Shown: positions 17,384 to 26,924, numbered from the stretch's first letter. The stretch is 64,000 nucleotides of DNA from an uncultured Oscillospiraceae bacterium (GCA_910583935.1 CAJTZM010000012.1:1-64000); one strand, 5' to 3'. Program-made: numbers and translations. Notes: generated by a model not told the origin, from the sequence alone.

Positions 17384-17623
17384 TTATTTCTTCAATTCCG
17401 CTAAGCAGTTTGCACAGATATTTTTTCCTTTATAAACGATTGTATCCAAAGCCTGATTGCAAAAAATACAAGCCGGTTCATATTTTTTGAGTATAATTCT
17501 ATCTTCGTCCACATAAATTTCCAGTGCATCTTTTTCATTAATATCCAAATTTCTTCTCAGCTCGATGGGCAGAACAACACGTCCTAGCTCATCCACCTTC
17601 CTCACAATGCCTGTTGCTTTCAT
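17384..17623 (-). CDS. AbrB family transition-state regulator with Cys4 tail
   Basis: A 79-residue protein. Residues 1-47 form an AbrB/SpoVT swapped-hairpin DNA-binding domain (GIVRKVDELGRVVLPIELRR). Such proteins act as dimers or tetramers on AT-rich promoters during the move to stationary phase and sporulation. Residues 50-75 hold two CxxC pairs (CIFC at 52/55 and CANC at 70/73), which look like a small zinc ribbon; such tails occur in clostridial AbrB relatives. The start has GGGGAG upstream. It is monocistronic with its own strong promoter. Confidence 0.88.
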   Translation of the reverse strand: MKATGIVRKVDELGRVVLPIELRRNLDINEKDALEIYVDEDRIILKKYEPACIFCNQALDTIVYKGKNICANCLAELKK

Positions 17624-17680
17624 ATGTATCTCCCCATTTCATTTTTATCCGTGCACTCTATTCAGATTTCTCTATAAGAT

Positions 17681-17709
17681 AATATATACATCTTTTTGGA
17701 ATTTGTCAA
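17681..17709 (-). promoter_or_regulatory. Promoter of the AbrB-type gene
   Basis: TTGACA at 17704-17709, a 17-base spacer and TATATT at 17681-17686 on the minus strand. The leader is about 50 bases. The region is very A+T rich, as expected if AbrB binds its own promoter. Confidence 0.75.
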
Positions 17710-17868
17710 ATAAAATTGGTAATTCTCTCAAAATATCGAATAAAATGTTTCTTTTTTTATGAGATTTTTTTATATTACTTAGTTAAAAGCGACAAATTTA
17801 TAGCAATATTTTTGGATTCATATTTTCTTCTCTTTCTTGATACACTTGGGACAAAGGGAGGGATTGGC

Positions 17869-18447
17869 ATGATGTCCTGGCTTTTTTCCGGTATGCTTAT
17901 TTTATCTTTGCTTTTTGGCGTGCTGAACGGGCGGATGGAGCAGGTATCCATCTCCGCCGTCAACGACTGTTCCAGCGCGGTCACCCTGGTTATACAGCTG
18001 ACTGGGGTCATGTGCTTATGGAGCGGGCTCATGCGCATCGCGGAAGAATCCAAGCTCACCGACCGGCTCAGTTCCCTGTTCCGGCCGGTCATGCGGCTGC
18101 TCTTTCGGGATCTCCCTGCGGGATCCAAGGCGGCAAAGGCGATTGTCATGAATCTAACCGCCAATCTGCTGGGTTTGGGGAACGCAGCTACCCCATTGGG
18201 GATCGCCGCCATGAAGGAGCTGGAAAAAATATCCCCCCAAAAGGGCGCCGCCTCAAACAATATGGCCATGCTGGTCGTGCTCAATACTGCGTCTTTGCAG
18301 CTGATTCCAACCACAACTGCCGCTCTGCGTCTGGCCAATGGCAGCGCCGCTCCTATGGAGATTCTGCCGGCGGTTTGGCTCTCATCAGCCGTATCCGTTC
18401 TCGCGGGAATTGTGACAGCCAAGCTTTTGGCCTCCCGCTTTCACTGA
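17869..18447 (+). CDS. spmA: Spore maturation protein A
   Basis: A 192-residue membrane protein with several hydrophobic segments and the nucleoside-recognition (Gate) type pattern NLLGLGNAATPLGIAAM. SpmA and SpmB are needed for spore core dehydration in Bacillus and Clostridium; the transported species is unknown. The ATG at 17869 follows GGGAGGG at the proper distance; the frame extends upstream without a site. It precedes spmB by 14 bases. Confidence 0.92.
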   Translation: MMSWLFSGMLILSLLFGVLNGRMEQVSISAVNDCSSAVTLVIQLTGVMCLWSGLMRIAEESKLTDRLSSLFRPVMRLLFRDLPAGSKAAKAIVMNLTANLLGLGNAATPLGIAAMKELEKISPQKGAASNNMAMLVVLNTASLQLIPTTTAALRLANGSAAPMEILPAVWLSSAVSVLAGIVTAKLLASRFH

Positions 18448-18461
18448 AGGGAGGCTTATCT

Positions 18462-18980
18462 GTGAATCAAATTTCCCACTACATTCTGCCGGCAGTCATT
18501 GTCCTGATCGTTGGATACGGACTGGTGAAAAAGGTCCCGGTGTTCGACTGCTTTTTAGACGGGGCCAAGGATGGCCTATCCTCCTCTGTTCAGATTTTAC
18601 CCGCTTTGATCGCCTTAATCACGGCGGTGGGGATGTTCAAGGCCTCTGGCGCGCTGGACCTGTTTACCTACGCGCTGCGCCCTGTGGCGGAGCTTTTACG
18701 TCTTCCAAAAGAGGTAATTCCTCTGGCGATTCTCCGCCCGATCTCGGGTAGCGGCGCTCTTGTGGTTTTTCAGGATCTTTTGCATCAGTACGGCCCTGAC
18801 AGCTTTATCGGCCGGGTGGCCAGTGTGATGCAGGGCTCCACCGAAACCACCTTCTACACCATCGCCGTATACTACGGCGCCACGAAGGTACAAAAAACCC
18901 GTCATACGCTCCCTTCGGCGCTGACCGCCGATCTGACCGGATTTTTTATGAGTGCGCTGGCGGTCCGCCTACTGTTTTAA
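18462..18980 (+). CDS. spmB: Spore maturation protein B
   Basis: A 172-residue membrane protein, partner of SpmA. The Gate-type core is visible in the GSGALVVFQ region and in the QGSTETTFYTIAVYYG motif, which is highly typical of SpmB. The start is GTG at 18462 with GGGAGG upstream; an ATG frame that starts far earlier would overlap spmA out of frame and is not likely. No dacF or other sporulation gene is adjacent. Confidence 0.92.
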   Translation: MNQISHYILPAVIVLIVGYGLVKKVPVFDCFLDGAKDGLSSSVQILPALIALITAVGMFKASGALDLFTYALRPVAELLRLPKEVIPLAILRPISGSGALVVFQDLLHQYGPDSFIGRVASVMQGSTETTFYTIAVYYGATKVQKTRHTLPSALTADLTGFFMSALAVRLLF

Positions 18981-18996
18981 GCTGTGTCAACGCGCC

Positions 18997-19042
18997 AAAA
19001 GGGCCTAGTCCTGAACAAAACAAGACAAAGCCCTTTTCGTTT
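18997..19042 (+). terminator. Possible terminator after spmB
   Basis: AAAAGGGC at 18997 and GCCCTTTT at 19030 pair around a 25-base loop, and CGTTTTG follows. The loop is long, so this is a moderate call. Confidence 0.45.
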
Positions 19043-19309
19043 TGATCGATGGGTGCCGGTACTCTCACCGTCCTTTTTTTGCATGCAGGACCGGCCGGTA
19101 TCGTTTCGCCGTCTTTGGCGGCGTTAATCGCGCCCTGTTCAGTCTCAAAGCAACCGAGTTTGCCATTCTTCCCCTCACGCGAAGCAACAAGCGCAGCGCC
19201 TGCGCCGCTTCCCAAAGTCTCGACCTTTTGGGCGTAATCCTCTCCCAGACCGGCCTTCTGCTCATCATCCAGCTGAAAAATACGTTGCCCCAGCCTACGT
19301 CTAAAAAAA

Positions 19310-19356
19310 TCAAAAAAACAGAGCCGCTCTCTACTTCGTGCGAAGAGAAGCGGCTC
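19310..19356 (-). terminator. Terminator of the glycogen operon
   Basis: On the minus strand GAGCCGCTTCTC, a short loop region and AGAGCGGCTC are followed by TGTTTTTTTG. It lies about 115 bases past the glgA stop. Confidence 0.85.
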
Positions 19357-19472
19357 AAACTGAATCTGTTAGAAAAAGCCAGCTGTTTTGCCGACAAAAA
19401 GCCGGCATTTTATGTATTCTGTATACCAACGGCACTTAGCGTCGGCCAGGGCCCTTCCTTTTTTATGCCATT

Positions 19473-20894
19473 TCATCCCTCTAAAATCTTCCGGTACATG
19501 GCGACATATTCGCCCGCCGATCTTTTCCAGCTGAAATCGCATTTCATCCCGTTCGCCACTGCCTTCTGCCAGGCTTTTTCATCTCCATAAAGATGCAAAG
19601 CCCGTTTTACCGCACCCAGCATGTCATGGGCGTTATAGGACTGGAAGGTAAAGCCATTTCCGCCTTCCCCGCCCAAATCCTGGATAGAATCCTTCAGCCC
19701 GCCGGTAGCCCGGACAATCGGGATCGTACCGTACCGCAGAGCGACCATCTGCGCCAATCCGCAGGGCTCGCTTTTAGAGGGCATTAAAAGGGTGTCAGCC
19801 CCAGCGTAAATCCTGCGGGCCAAGGGCGGAATAAAGCCTTTGGTAAAGCCAACCTTATCCGGATACTTGCGCTGCATCTCCTCGAAGAAGGACTCATACA
19901 AATACTCACCGGAACCCAACACCGCCAATTGGATTGGCTCCCGAAGCATCTCCTCGCCGATATATTTGACCAGATCCATGCCCTTGTGGTCCACCAGACG
20001 GCTGACAATGCCCAAAACCATCACATCTTTTTTCTGGGGCAGTCCCATCTCTTCCTGCAGCACACGCTTGTTTTCCGCCTTTAAAGCTGGATCCTCCGCT
20101 GAAAAAGGTACCGTTATATTGGGATCGGATTTGGGATTATACTCATCCACATCAATTCCATTGAGAATGCCGGTTAATTTGAACTGGCGGGCCCTTAAAA
20201 TTCGGTCCAAGCCATGGGAAAACCAAGGATCCAGAATTTCCTCCGCATAGGTCTTGCTGACGGTGGTGATCATATTGCACTGGTCAATGCCGCCCTTCAT
20301 ATAATTGACATCGCCGTCGTATTCCACAATCGGCGTGGCGCTTTGGGGCAGCCCCAGCACATCCTGCACCATTTCTATCCCATATTTCCCCTGGTACTGG
20401 ATATTATGGATGGTCAGGACTGTTTTGATGTCGCGGAATTTCTTTTCCCCTCTGTAGAAAACATTCAGGTAAACCGGGACAAGCGCGGTCTGCCAATCGT
20501 TGCAGTGAATGATGTCCGGCGTGTAATCAATATAATGGAGCATTTCCAAAACCGCTTTGGAGAAAAAGGCGAACCGCTCTCCATCGTCATAGTAGCCATA
20601 CAATCCAGGGCGTTTAAAATAATATTCGTTGTCCAAAAAGTAATATACAACCCCATTATAGTTGACCTCAAATACGCCGCAATAAAGAGCGCGCCAGGAC
20701 AGAAAAACGGTGAAGTTAGTCACATATTTCATTTGCGCACGCAGTTCCGGCTTTATGTCATTGTAAAGGGGCATAACCACACGGCAGGCCTGCATTTTTC
20801 CACGGATCGCCCTCGGAAGAGAGCCGGCTACGTCCGCCAATCCTCCGGAAGCGGCAAATGGGTACGCCTCACTGGCAGCGTATAAGATTTTCAT
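19473..20894 (-). CDS. glgA: Glycogen synthase (ADP-glucose type)
   Basis: A 473-residue GT5 glucosyltransferase with a GT-B fold. It moves glucose from ADP-glucose to the growing alpha-1,4-glucan. The N-terminal acceptor loop is ASGGLADVAGSLP, near residue 16 (Lys of the usual KTGGL is Ser here). The C-terminal sugar-nucleotide site shows PSKSEPCGLAQMVALRYG with the two catalytic-site glutamates of the EX7E motif. AGGAGG lies seven bases before the ATG. It is last in glgB-glgC-glgD-glgA. Confidence 0.96.
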   Translation of the reverse strand: MKILYAASEAYPFAASGGLADVAGSLPRAIRGKMQACRVVMPLYNDIKPELRAQMKYVTNFTVFLSWRALYCGVFEVNYNGVVYYFLDNEYYFKRPGLYGYYDDGERFAFFSKAVLEMLHYIDYTPDIIHCNDWQTALVPVYLNVFYRGEKKFRDIKTVLTIHNIQYQGKYGIEMVQDVLGLPQSATPIVEYDGDVNYMKGGIDQCNMITTVSKTYAEEILDPWFSHGLDRILRARQFKLTGILNGIDVDEYNPKSDPNITVPFSAEDPALKAENKRVLQEEMGLPQKKDVMVLGIVSRLVDHKGMDLVKYIGEEMLREPIQLAVLGSGEYLYESFFEEMQRKYPDKVGFTKGFIPPLARRIYAGADTLLMPSKSEPCGLAQMVALRYGTIPIVRATGGLKDSIQDLGGEGGNGFTFQSYNAHDMLGAVKRALHLYGDEKAWQKAVANGMKCDFSWKRSAGEYVAMYRKILEG

Positions 20895-20940
20895 AGGTAT
20901 ACCTCCTGCAGCATTTTCGTTGACAGCTGAAAATGCACTT

Positions 20941-22065
20941 TTAGATTACGCTTTTCTTCTCAATAAAAAGCGGATATGTTTTATAGCCCACCAATGTTCG
21001 GGTATCTCGGATGGTCGCTTCCCGATCCGCCACTACAAATTCCAGGCGCGCCCCATCTCCGATTACGGCGCCGGCCATAATAATACTGTCGCGGATTACA
21101 GCGCCGCGCCCAATTTTTGCGCCGCGGAAAATAATGGAATTCTCAACCGTTCCCTCAATGATACAGCCGTCTGCCACGAGGGAATTTTTCACCACTGCGC
21201 CCAAGCCGTATTTTGCCGGCACCTGATCCCGCACACGGGTAAGGATCGGACGTTCCGCCGGGAACAACGCCTGCCGGACCTGTGGCTGCAGCAGAGCCAT
21301 GCTTGCGTCAAAATAGTCCTGCAGGTGGTTAATGCGCATGACATAGTCCTGAACCTCATAAGCGTAAATTCGCAGCGTATCGCTTTGCTCTACCAAAATA
21401 TCCTTGGTAAAGCTGCGCTTGTTGCGGCTGTGCGCCTCTTCCACAATCTTTTCCAGCAGCTCCCGTTTGATGACAGCAACGTTCAGATAGATGTTCTGCT
21501 CCTGCTCTGTCTGGGGAGAAAGCCAAACGCGGCCGACCCGCCAGTCCTCATTTAGGTCAAAAACCACCAGATTTTCGTTTCCTGCACGGCAGACCTTTTC
21601 CCGCCGGTAGGCCAGCGTAATTTCCGCATCCTTCTCCTCATGAAAGGCGATGAGCTTTTGGAAATCCAGATTGGCAATCAGGTCGCAGTCAGCCAAAACC
21701 ACATATTCCGCGCGGTTGCTGCGAATATAGCCGGATACACCCGCCAGCGCGTCGAGACGGCCGGCGTAAATCCCCTGATTATCCCCGCTGCTGTAGGGCG
21801 GCAGAACGGTCAGACCACCCAGCTTTCTCGCCAGATCCCACTCTCTGCCGTTGCCTAAATGCCCAATCAGCGATTGATAGTTGGTTTTTGCAATCACTCC
21901 GATATCGCTGATGCCGGAATTGACCATGCTGGACAGGATAAAATCCACCAGGCGGTACCGTCCGCCAAACGGAACCGACCCTGTCGTTCTCTCCCGGGTC
22001 AGACTTCCCAGATGACTATCGTGCATATTGGAAAATACAATTCCCATCGCGGTATGTTTCATCAT
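20941..22065 (-). CDS. glgD: Glucose-1-phosphate adenylyltransferase subunit GlgD
   Basis: A 374-residue paralogue of GlgC. In Firmicutes GlgD pairs with GlgC to give an active or better regulated ADP-glucose pyrophosphorylase. It keeps the nucleotidyltransferase fold and the FGGRYRLVDF segment but lacks the GGxGxRL pyrophosphate loop (it has SNMHDSHLG instead), so it is likely non-catalytic. A left-handed beta-helix (NSIIFRGAKIGRGAVIRDSI) is at the C-terminus. Its ATG overlaps the glgC stop as ATGA, so the two subunits are coupled. Confidence 0.95.
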   Translation of the reverse strand: MMKHTAMGIVFSNMHDSHLGSLTRERTTGSVPFGGRYRLVDFILSSMVNSGISDIGVIAKTNYQSLIGHLGNGREWDLARKLGGLTVLPPYSSGDNQGIYAGRLDALAGVSGYIRSNRAEYVVLADCDLIANLDFQKLIAFHEEKDAEITLAYRREKVCRAGNENLVVFDLNEDWRVGRVWLSPQTEQEQNIYLNVAVIKRELLEKIVEEAHSRNKRSFTKDILVEQSDTLRIYAYEVQDYVMRINHLQDYFDASMALLQPQVRQALFPAERPILTRVRDQVPAKYGLGAVVKNSLVADGCIIEGTVENSIIFRGAKIGRGAVIRDSIIMAGAVIGDGARLEFVVADREATIRDTRTLVGYKTYPLFIEKKSVI

Positions 22066-23285
22066 TTTACCAGCACCTCCTCAGCGGCAATGTCCGTCTC
22101 CACCATGGCCTTCGGCGCGATGGATACGCCTGTGCCAACCGTTACGCCGCCTCCGATTATCGTCACGCCCCAGCCGGAAATATCCTCCATCCCCTCCGGG
22201 CGCGCACCAATTGTTGCATTTTCCCCGATTACGGCGTTTTCCGCTACAATCGTATAATCCACTACTGCGCCTTTTTTAATCACGCTGCCCGGCATGACAA
22301 TGCTATCCCGTACTACAGCGCCCTCTTCAATGGTTACACCGGCAAAGATCACCGAAAAGTCCACCGTTCCAGCGATCATACAGCCCTCGGTCACCATGGC
22401 GTTCTGCACATGGGCCTCCGGCGCGATGTAATGGGGCGGCAAAGCCGGATTGCGGGCATAAATCTTCCAATCGGGATCGTATAAAGACAACGGGACCTTG
22501 GGATCCAAAAGATCCATGTTGGCCTCCCACAGGCTGTCAATCGTTCCCACATCCTTCCAGTAGCCGTCAAAGGCATATGCATACATCCGTTCGCCGGACG
22601 CCAGCATAGCGGGAATGATATTTTTTCCAAAATCGTTGGCGCTGCCCGGGGTGGCGGCGTCCTGCTCGAGATACTGCCGCAGCTTTTTCCAGGTAAAGAT
22701 ATAAATGCCCATCGAAGCCAGGTTACTTTTAGGGTTTTCCGGCTTCTCTTCAAATTCGTAAACCTTCCCGTCCTCTTCCGCATTCATGATGCCGAACCGA
22801 GACGCTTCCTCCATTGGCACCTGCAGCACGGCGATGGTGCAGTCGGCCTGTTTTGCCTTATGGAATTTAAGCATCTTTTCATAATTCATCTTGTAAATGT
22901 GATCCCCGGAAAGGATCAGCACATATTCCGGGTCATATCGATCAATAAAAGGCAGGTTTTGGTAAATGGCGTTGGCCGTTCCCGTATACCAGTCAGACCC
23001 GGAGCTTTTCTGATAGGGCGGCAGAACAAAAACACCGCCGTCCTGCCGGTCCAGGTCCCAAGGCTGGCCGCTGCCAATATATTCGTTGAGAACCAAAGGC
23101 TGATATTGGGTTAAAACGCCCACTGTATCAATGCCGGAATTCACGCAGTTCGACAGCGGGAAATCAATGATTCGGTACTTACCTCCGAAGGGCACCGCCG
23201 GCTTTGCCAGGTTTTTGGTCAGGGTATAAAGGCGGCTGCCTTGTCCTCCCGCCAACAGCATTGCGATCCATTCTTTTTTCCTCAA
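22062..23285 (-). CDS. glgC: Glucose-1-phosphate adenylyltransferase
   Basis: A 407-residue ADP-glucose pyrophosphorylase. It makes ADP-glucose from glucose-1-phosphate and ATP, the committed step of glycogen synthesis. The catalytic loop LAGGQGSRLYTLT is at about 11-23, with AKPAVPFGGKYRIIDF after it. SGDHIYKM holds the catalytic Asp and EEKPENPKS the sugar-phosphate site. A beta-helix domain follows from about 300. The start is TTG with GGAGG eight bases upstream; no earlier ATG fits. Confidence 0.96.
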   Translation of the reverse strand: MRKKEWIAMLLAGGQGSRLYTLTKNLAKPAVPFGGKYRIIDFPLSNCVNSGIDTVGVLTQYQPLVLNEYIGSGQPWDLDRQDGGVFVLPPYQKSSGSDWYTGTANAIYQNLPFIDRYDPEYVLILSGDHIYKMNYEKMLKFHKAKQADCTIAVLQVPMEEASRFGIMNAEEDGKVYEFEEKPENPKSNLASMGIYIFTWKKLRQYLEQDAATPGSANDFGKNIIPAMLASGERMYAYAFDGYWKDVGTIDSLWEANMDLLDPKVPLSLYDPDWKIYARNPALPPHYIAPEAHVQNAMVTEGCMIAGTVDFSVIFAGVTIEEGAVVRDSIVMPGSVIKKGAVVDYTIVAENAVIGENATIGARPEGMEDISGWGVTIIGGGVTVGTGVSIAPKAMVETDIAAEEVLVK

Positions 23286-23333
23286 AGAAAAAACCTCCTT
23301 ACAAACGGGATGCAGTCCCGCTGTTCGTCATTT

Positions 23334-25316
23334 TTAATTGGATTTTTCTCCGGCTGCCTTTTTCACCGTTTTTTTCTTCACCACCGCTTTCTTCGCCCCG
23401 CCTTTGGATAGGGGCTTGCGCGGCGCCGCCGGAGTGAATTCCAGATATACAGTGGATAAGGGCGGTATGGTCAGGCTGACAGAATGCTCCTGGCCGTGGG
23501 ACGGCTTTTTGCGGGTGCGGACGGTTCCGTTCGTCATGCCGCTGCCGCCAAACTCCGCGGCGTCAGAATTAAACACTTCCTTGTATCTGCCGCTGGCCGG
23601 TACACCCACAACATAATCGTATCGCGCCACAGGGCAGAAATTGCAGACGACCATAATACTTTTCTGCGATTCATCCATTCTCTGGAAAATAATAATATTC
23701 TGCTGATTATCATCCGGCACCAGCCACTGAAACCCATCCCAGGAATCCTCAATCTGCCACAGAGGAGAGCTTTCCAGGTAAAAATGGTTTAGCTTGGCCA
23801 CATATTGATGCAGCTGCGCATGCCGGTCATAGCTCAAAAGCAGCCAGTCCAGCTCCTGCTTTTCGTTCCATTCAATAAACTGCCCGAATTCCTGGCCCAT
23901 GAACAGAAGCTTTTTCCCTGGGTGCGCCATCATGTATCCTAAAAAGGCCCGGACGCCGGCAAATTTCATATCGTAATCGCCCGGCATTTTATTAATCAGC
24001 GAGCACTTTCCGTGTACTACCTCGTCATGGGATATGGGAAGCACAAAATTTTCCGAAAAGGCATAAAACATACTAAAGGTCAGCTTATCGTGATTATAGG
24101 AGCGGTAGATAGGATCAATGGAAAAGTAGGATAACACGTCGTTCATCCATCCCATATTCCACTTAAAATGGAATCCCAATCCACCGTCGAAAGCGGGCTT
24201 GGTGACCATTGGCCAAGCGGTGGATTCCTCCGCGATCATCAGCACATTCGGATTTTCGGAGATTACAACGGCGTTGAGCTTCTGCAAAAAGGCCACCGCC
24301 TCCAGATTCTCCCGGCCGCCTCGGCTGTTGGGGGTCCATTCCCCCTGCTCCCGGCCGTAATCCAGATACAGCATCGACGCTACAGCGTCCACCCGGATAC
24401 CGTCAATATGGAACTGCTGCACCCAAAACATCACCGAGGAGATCAAAAAGCTTTGAACCTCCGGCTTGGCAAAATCAAAGACATGGGTGCCCCATTGCTT
24501 GTGCTCCCGCTTTTTGGGATCGCTGTATTCGTAACAGGAGGACCCGTCGAATTCATACAAGCCGTGGGCGTCCTTGGGGAAGTGGGCCGGAACCCAATCC
24601 ATAATAACGCCGATTCCCGCCTGATGCAGCCGGTCCACAAATTTCATAAAATCCTCCGGCGTTCCGTAACGGGAGGTCGGGGCAAAGTACCCCGTCACCT
24701 GATAGCCCCAGGAGCCGTCGTAGGGATATTCGGTTACCGGAAGCAGCTCCACATGGGTATATCCCATCTTTTGCAAATATGGGATCAGCTCTTCCGCTGT
24801 TTTTTCATAGGAAAAACAGCTTCCGTCCGGATAGCGCCGCCAGGAGCCCAGTTGCATTTCATAAATATTCATCGGCCCGGAAAACGGGTTTTTGCTCTTT
24901 CGCAGCTTCATCCAGGCGGAATCATGCCAGCGATAACCGGAGAGATCGTAGAGCTTAGAGGCCGTTCCCGGCGAGGTCTCGCTGTGAAAAGCATAAGGAT
25001 CCGCCTTCAGCGTCTCTTTGCCATTTTGTCCCACAACGGCGTATTTATATAAATCAAACTGCTTGAGTCCGGGGACAAAGCCTTCCCAAATACCGCCGAC
25101 TCCTGTGCTTTTTAATGGATTCGCCTGTGAATTCCATTGGTTAAAATCCCCTACAACCGACACGGACTTAGACGCAGGGGCCCACACTCGAAAGCGGAAA
25201 CCCTTATCCTTACCGTTTTTTTCTGGATGCGCCCCCAAAAAGCGGTAAGCATGATAGTTCATTCCGTGGCAAAAATCTGCTATCGCGTCCATTTGGTTCG
25301 ACAGATATTTTTCCAC
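23334..25316 (-). CDS. glgB: 1,4-alpha-glucan branching enzyme
   Basis: A 660-residue GH13 enzyme that makes the alpha-1,6 branches of glycogen. A CBM48 domain (VWAPASKSVSVVGDFN) covers about 45-135; the barrel carries the nucleophile Asp of GIRVDAV, the acid Glu of IAEEST and the Asp of SHDEVVHGK. I prefer GTG at 25316, since GGAGG lies eight bases upstream; the ATG 15 bases earlier is itself part of that site. The last 30 residues are Lys/Ala-rich (KKAVVKKKTVKKAAG), which is unusual for GlgB. Confidence 0.95.
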   Translation of the reverse strand: MEKYLSNQMDAIADFCHGMNYHAYRFLGAHPEKNGKDKGFRFRVWAPASKSVSVVGDFNQWNSQANPLKSTGVGGIWEGFVPGLKQFDLYKYAVVGQNGKETLKADPYAFHSETSPGTASKLYDLSGYRWHDSAWMKLRKSKNPFSGPMNIYEMQLGSWRRYPDGSCFSYEKTAEELIPYLQKMGYTHVELLPVTEYPYDGSWGYQVTGYFAPTSRYGTPEDFMKFVDRLHQAGIGVIMDWVPAHFPKDAHGLYEFDGSSCYEYSDPKKREHKQWGTHVFDFAKPEVQSFLISSVMFWVQQFHIDGIRVDAVASMLYLDYGREQGEWTPNSRGGRENLEAVAFLQKLNAVVISENPNVLMIAEESTAWPMVTKPAFDGGLGFHFKWNMGWMNDVLSYFSIDPIYRSYNHDKLTFSMFYAFSENFVLPISHDEVVHGKCSLINKMPGDYDMKFAGVRAFLGYMMAHPGKKLLFMGQEFGQFIEWNEKQELDWLLLSYDRHAQLHQYVAKLNHFYLESSPLWQIEDSWDGFQWLVPDDNQQNIIIFQRMDESQKSIMVVCNFCPVARYDYVVGVPASGRYKEVFNSDAAEFGGSGMTNGTVRTRKKPSHGQEHSVSLTIPPLSTVYLEFTPAAPRKPLSKGGAKKAVVKKKTVKKAAGEKSN

Positions 25317-25344
25317 TGTCTCCACCTCCATTTCTGTTATTTCG

Positions 25345-25372
25345 ATTATACCACATTTTTCTTTTTTTGCAA
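25345..25372 (-). promoter_or_regulatory. Promoter of the glycogen operon
   Basis: TTGCAA at 25367-25372, a 16-base spacer and TATAAT at 25345-25350 on the minus strand. The leader is only about 20 bases before the glgB GTG. Confidence 0.75.
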
Positions 25373-25576
25373 TACATTTTTGTGCAAAATAGTCGTTTTA
25401 GAGTAAATACAATATTCGTTTTTATATATGTTGTCTATTTCTTTTTCCTATTTTCCTACTTTATGACAAAACATATGGAGTATAGCACAGCGTATTCGAA
25501 AATACCTGCGAAAAATGTCGCAGAAAACGCGGAACTTTCCCAAGATTTCGTCCAGGAAAAGGCGCTGTCGTTTTCA

Positions 25577-25613
25577 CAAAAAATAGACCGCAATCAAAAT
25601 GATTGCGGTCTTA
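25577..25613 (-). terminator. Terminator after gap
   Basis: GACCGCAATC and GATTGCGGTC form a perfect 10-bp stem at 25586-25610, followed on the minus strand by TATTTTTTG. It lies about 35 bases beyond the gap stop. Confidence 0.9.
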
Positions 25614-25646
25614 AAAGCTTCATTGCCGACTGGCGTCAAGCGATTT

Positions 25647-26663
25647 TTATTTGTGGTCTACCTTGTTCATGTGCTCAATGAGCTCCAGAACCTTGTTGGA
25701 ATAGCCCCACTCGTTGTCATACCAGGAAACCAGCTTGACAAAGTGGTCGTTGAGCATAATGCCGGCTTTCTCGTCAAAGATGGAGGTGTGCGGATCGCCG
25801 ACAAAGTCAGAGGATACAACCATCTCATCGGTGTAGCCCAGGATACCCTTGAGCTCGCCCTGAGAAGCCTCTTTCAGCGCAGCGCAGATCTCCTCGTAGG
25901 TGGTCGCCTTCTCCAAGCTGACGGTCAGGTCAACAACCGAAACATCCAGGGTGGGAACACGCATGGACATACCGGTCAGCTTGCCCTTCATCTCCGGGAT
26001 AACCAGAGCGCAGGCCTTCGCGGCGCCGGTGGAGGAAGGAATGATGTTGCCGGCAGCGGCACGTCCGCCTCTCCAGTCCTTCTTGGAAGGTCCGTCAACC
26101 GTCTTCTGGGTACCGGTGGTCGCATGAACGGTGGTCATCAGGCCCTCTTTGATTCCAAATTTCTCATGCACAACCTTGACCAGCGGAGCCAGGCAGTTGG
26201 TGGTACAGGAGGCATTGGAAACAACATTCATATCCTTAGTGTATTTTTCATGGTTTACACCCATAACAAAGGTGGGAGTCTCCTTATCCTTGGCAGGAGC
26301 GGAGATAACAACCTTTTTCGCGCCGCCTTTAATGTGCGCCTGGCAGGCCTCGGAAGTGGTGAATACGCCGGTGGAATCGACGACATACTCCGCGCCGCAG
26401 GAAGCCCACGGAATGTTGGCCGGATCTTTCTCAGCATAGAATTTAACTTCTTTGCCTTCTACGATGATCGAGTTTTCGGTAACCTTTATATCGCCCGTAT
26501 AACGGCCATGTACGGTGTCATATCTCAGCATATAGGCACAGTAATCCGGCGTCATGAAAGGATCATTGACCCCCACAAACTCGATGTTCGGATTGTTAAG
26601 ACCCGCACGGAAAACCAGACGGCCGATACGGCCAAAACCATTGATACCAACTTTAATTGCCAT
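25647..26663 (-). CDS. gap: Glyceraldehyde-3-phosphate dehydrogenase, type I
   Basis: A 338-residue glycolytic enzyme that oxidises glyceraldehyde-3-phosphate to 1,3-bisphosphoglycerate with NAD. The Rossmann motif INGFGRIGR is at 7-15, and the catalytic Cys153 lies in SNASCTTNCLAP. I chose the ATG at 26663, with AGGAGG nine bases upstream; the alternative is a TTG three codons earlier. The gene is alone, with its own promoter and terminator; pgk and tpi are not beside it as in many Firmicutes. Codon choice appears restricted, as expected of a highly expressed gene. Confidence 0.97.
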   Translation of the reverse strand: MAIKVGINGFGRIGRLVFRAGLNNPNIEFVGVNDPFMTPDYCAYMLRYDTVHGRYTGDIKVTENSIIVEGKEVKFYAEKDPANIPWASCGAEYVVDSTGVFTTSEACQAHIKGGAKKVVISAPAKDKETPTFVMGVNHEKYTKDMNVVSNASCTTNCLAPLVKVVHEKFGIKEGLMTTVHATTGTQKTVDGPSKKDWRGGRAAAGNIIPSSTGAAKACALVIPEMKGKLTGMSMRVPTLDVSVVDLTVSLEKATTYEEICAALKEASQGELKGILGYTDEMVVSSDFVGDPHTSIFDEKAGIMLNDHFVKLVSWYDNEWGYSNKVLELIEHMNKVDHK

Positions 26664-26698
26664 TGGATTCAACCTCCTAATATTTAGATTGTAGCTTT

Positions 26699-26727
26699 AT
26701 TTTATACTAAATTGAATGGAAGCACAA
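26699..26727 (-). promoter_or_regulatory. Promoter of gap
   Basis: TTGTGC at 26722-26727, a 17-base spacer and TAAAAT at 26699-26704 on the minus strand, about 35 bases before the start codon. Confidence 0.55.
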
Positions 26728-26924
26728 GCTATTTGTGATAAAATTAACTAAAATTCATCAAATTGTCTTAAATCGATAAAAAATCTTCTTGTTTTATTTT
26801 ATTTATTGTGTAATATTTCATTTTTGGCCTGTGCCTTCTGTTATGTCCGCGCCTGTAAACGAAAGGGATAAGAAAAAGATTTCTGCCTAAAATAAGCGGG
26901 TAAGTCATGAAAGCCCTTTGAAAC

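Larger units (their letters stand above)
18981..19472. other. 492-base gap between convergent spmB and glgA
   Basis: It holds the spmB and glg terminators. On the minus strand a frame stays open from about 19308 to 18946 with protein-like composition, but it has no ATG or binding site, runs through a terminator stem and matches no family I know. No gene is called here. Confidence 0.5.
25317..25646. other. 330-base gap between glgB and gap
   Basis: It holds the glgB promoter and the gap terminator. The middle (25380-25570) is A+T rich, with no frame or clear repeat. Confidence 0.6.

Noticed and set aside
18946..19308. Open minus-strand frame with protein-like composition between spmB and glgA
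   Set aside because: It has no ATG and no ribosome site, runs through the spmB terminator stem and into the 3' end of spmB, and resembles no family I know.
25599..26687. Long plus-strand frame opposite gap
   Set aside because: It is the shadow of the GAPDH gene; the minus-strand product matches the enzyme along its whole length.
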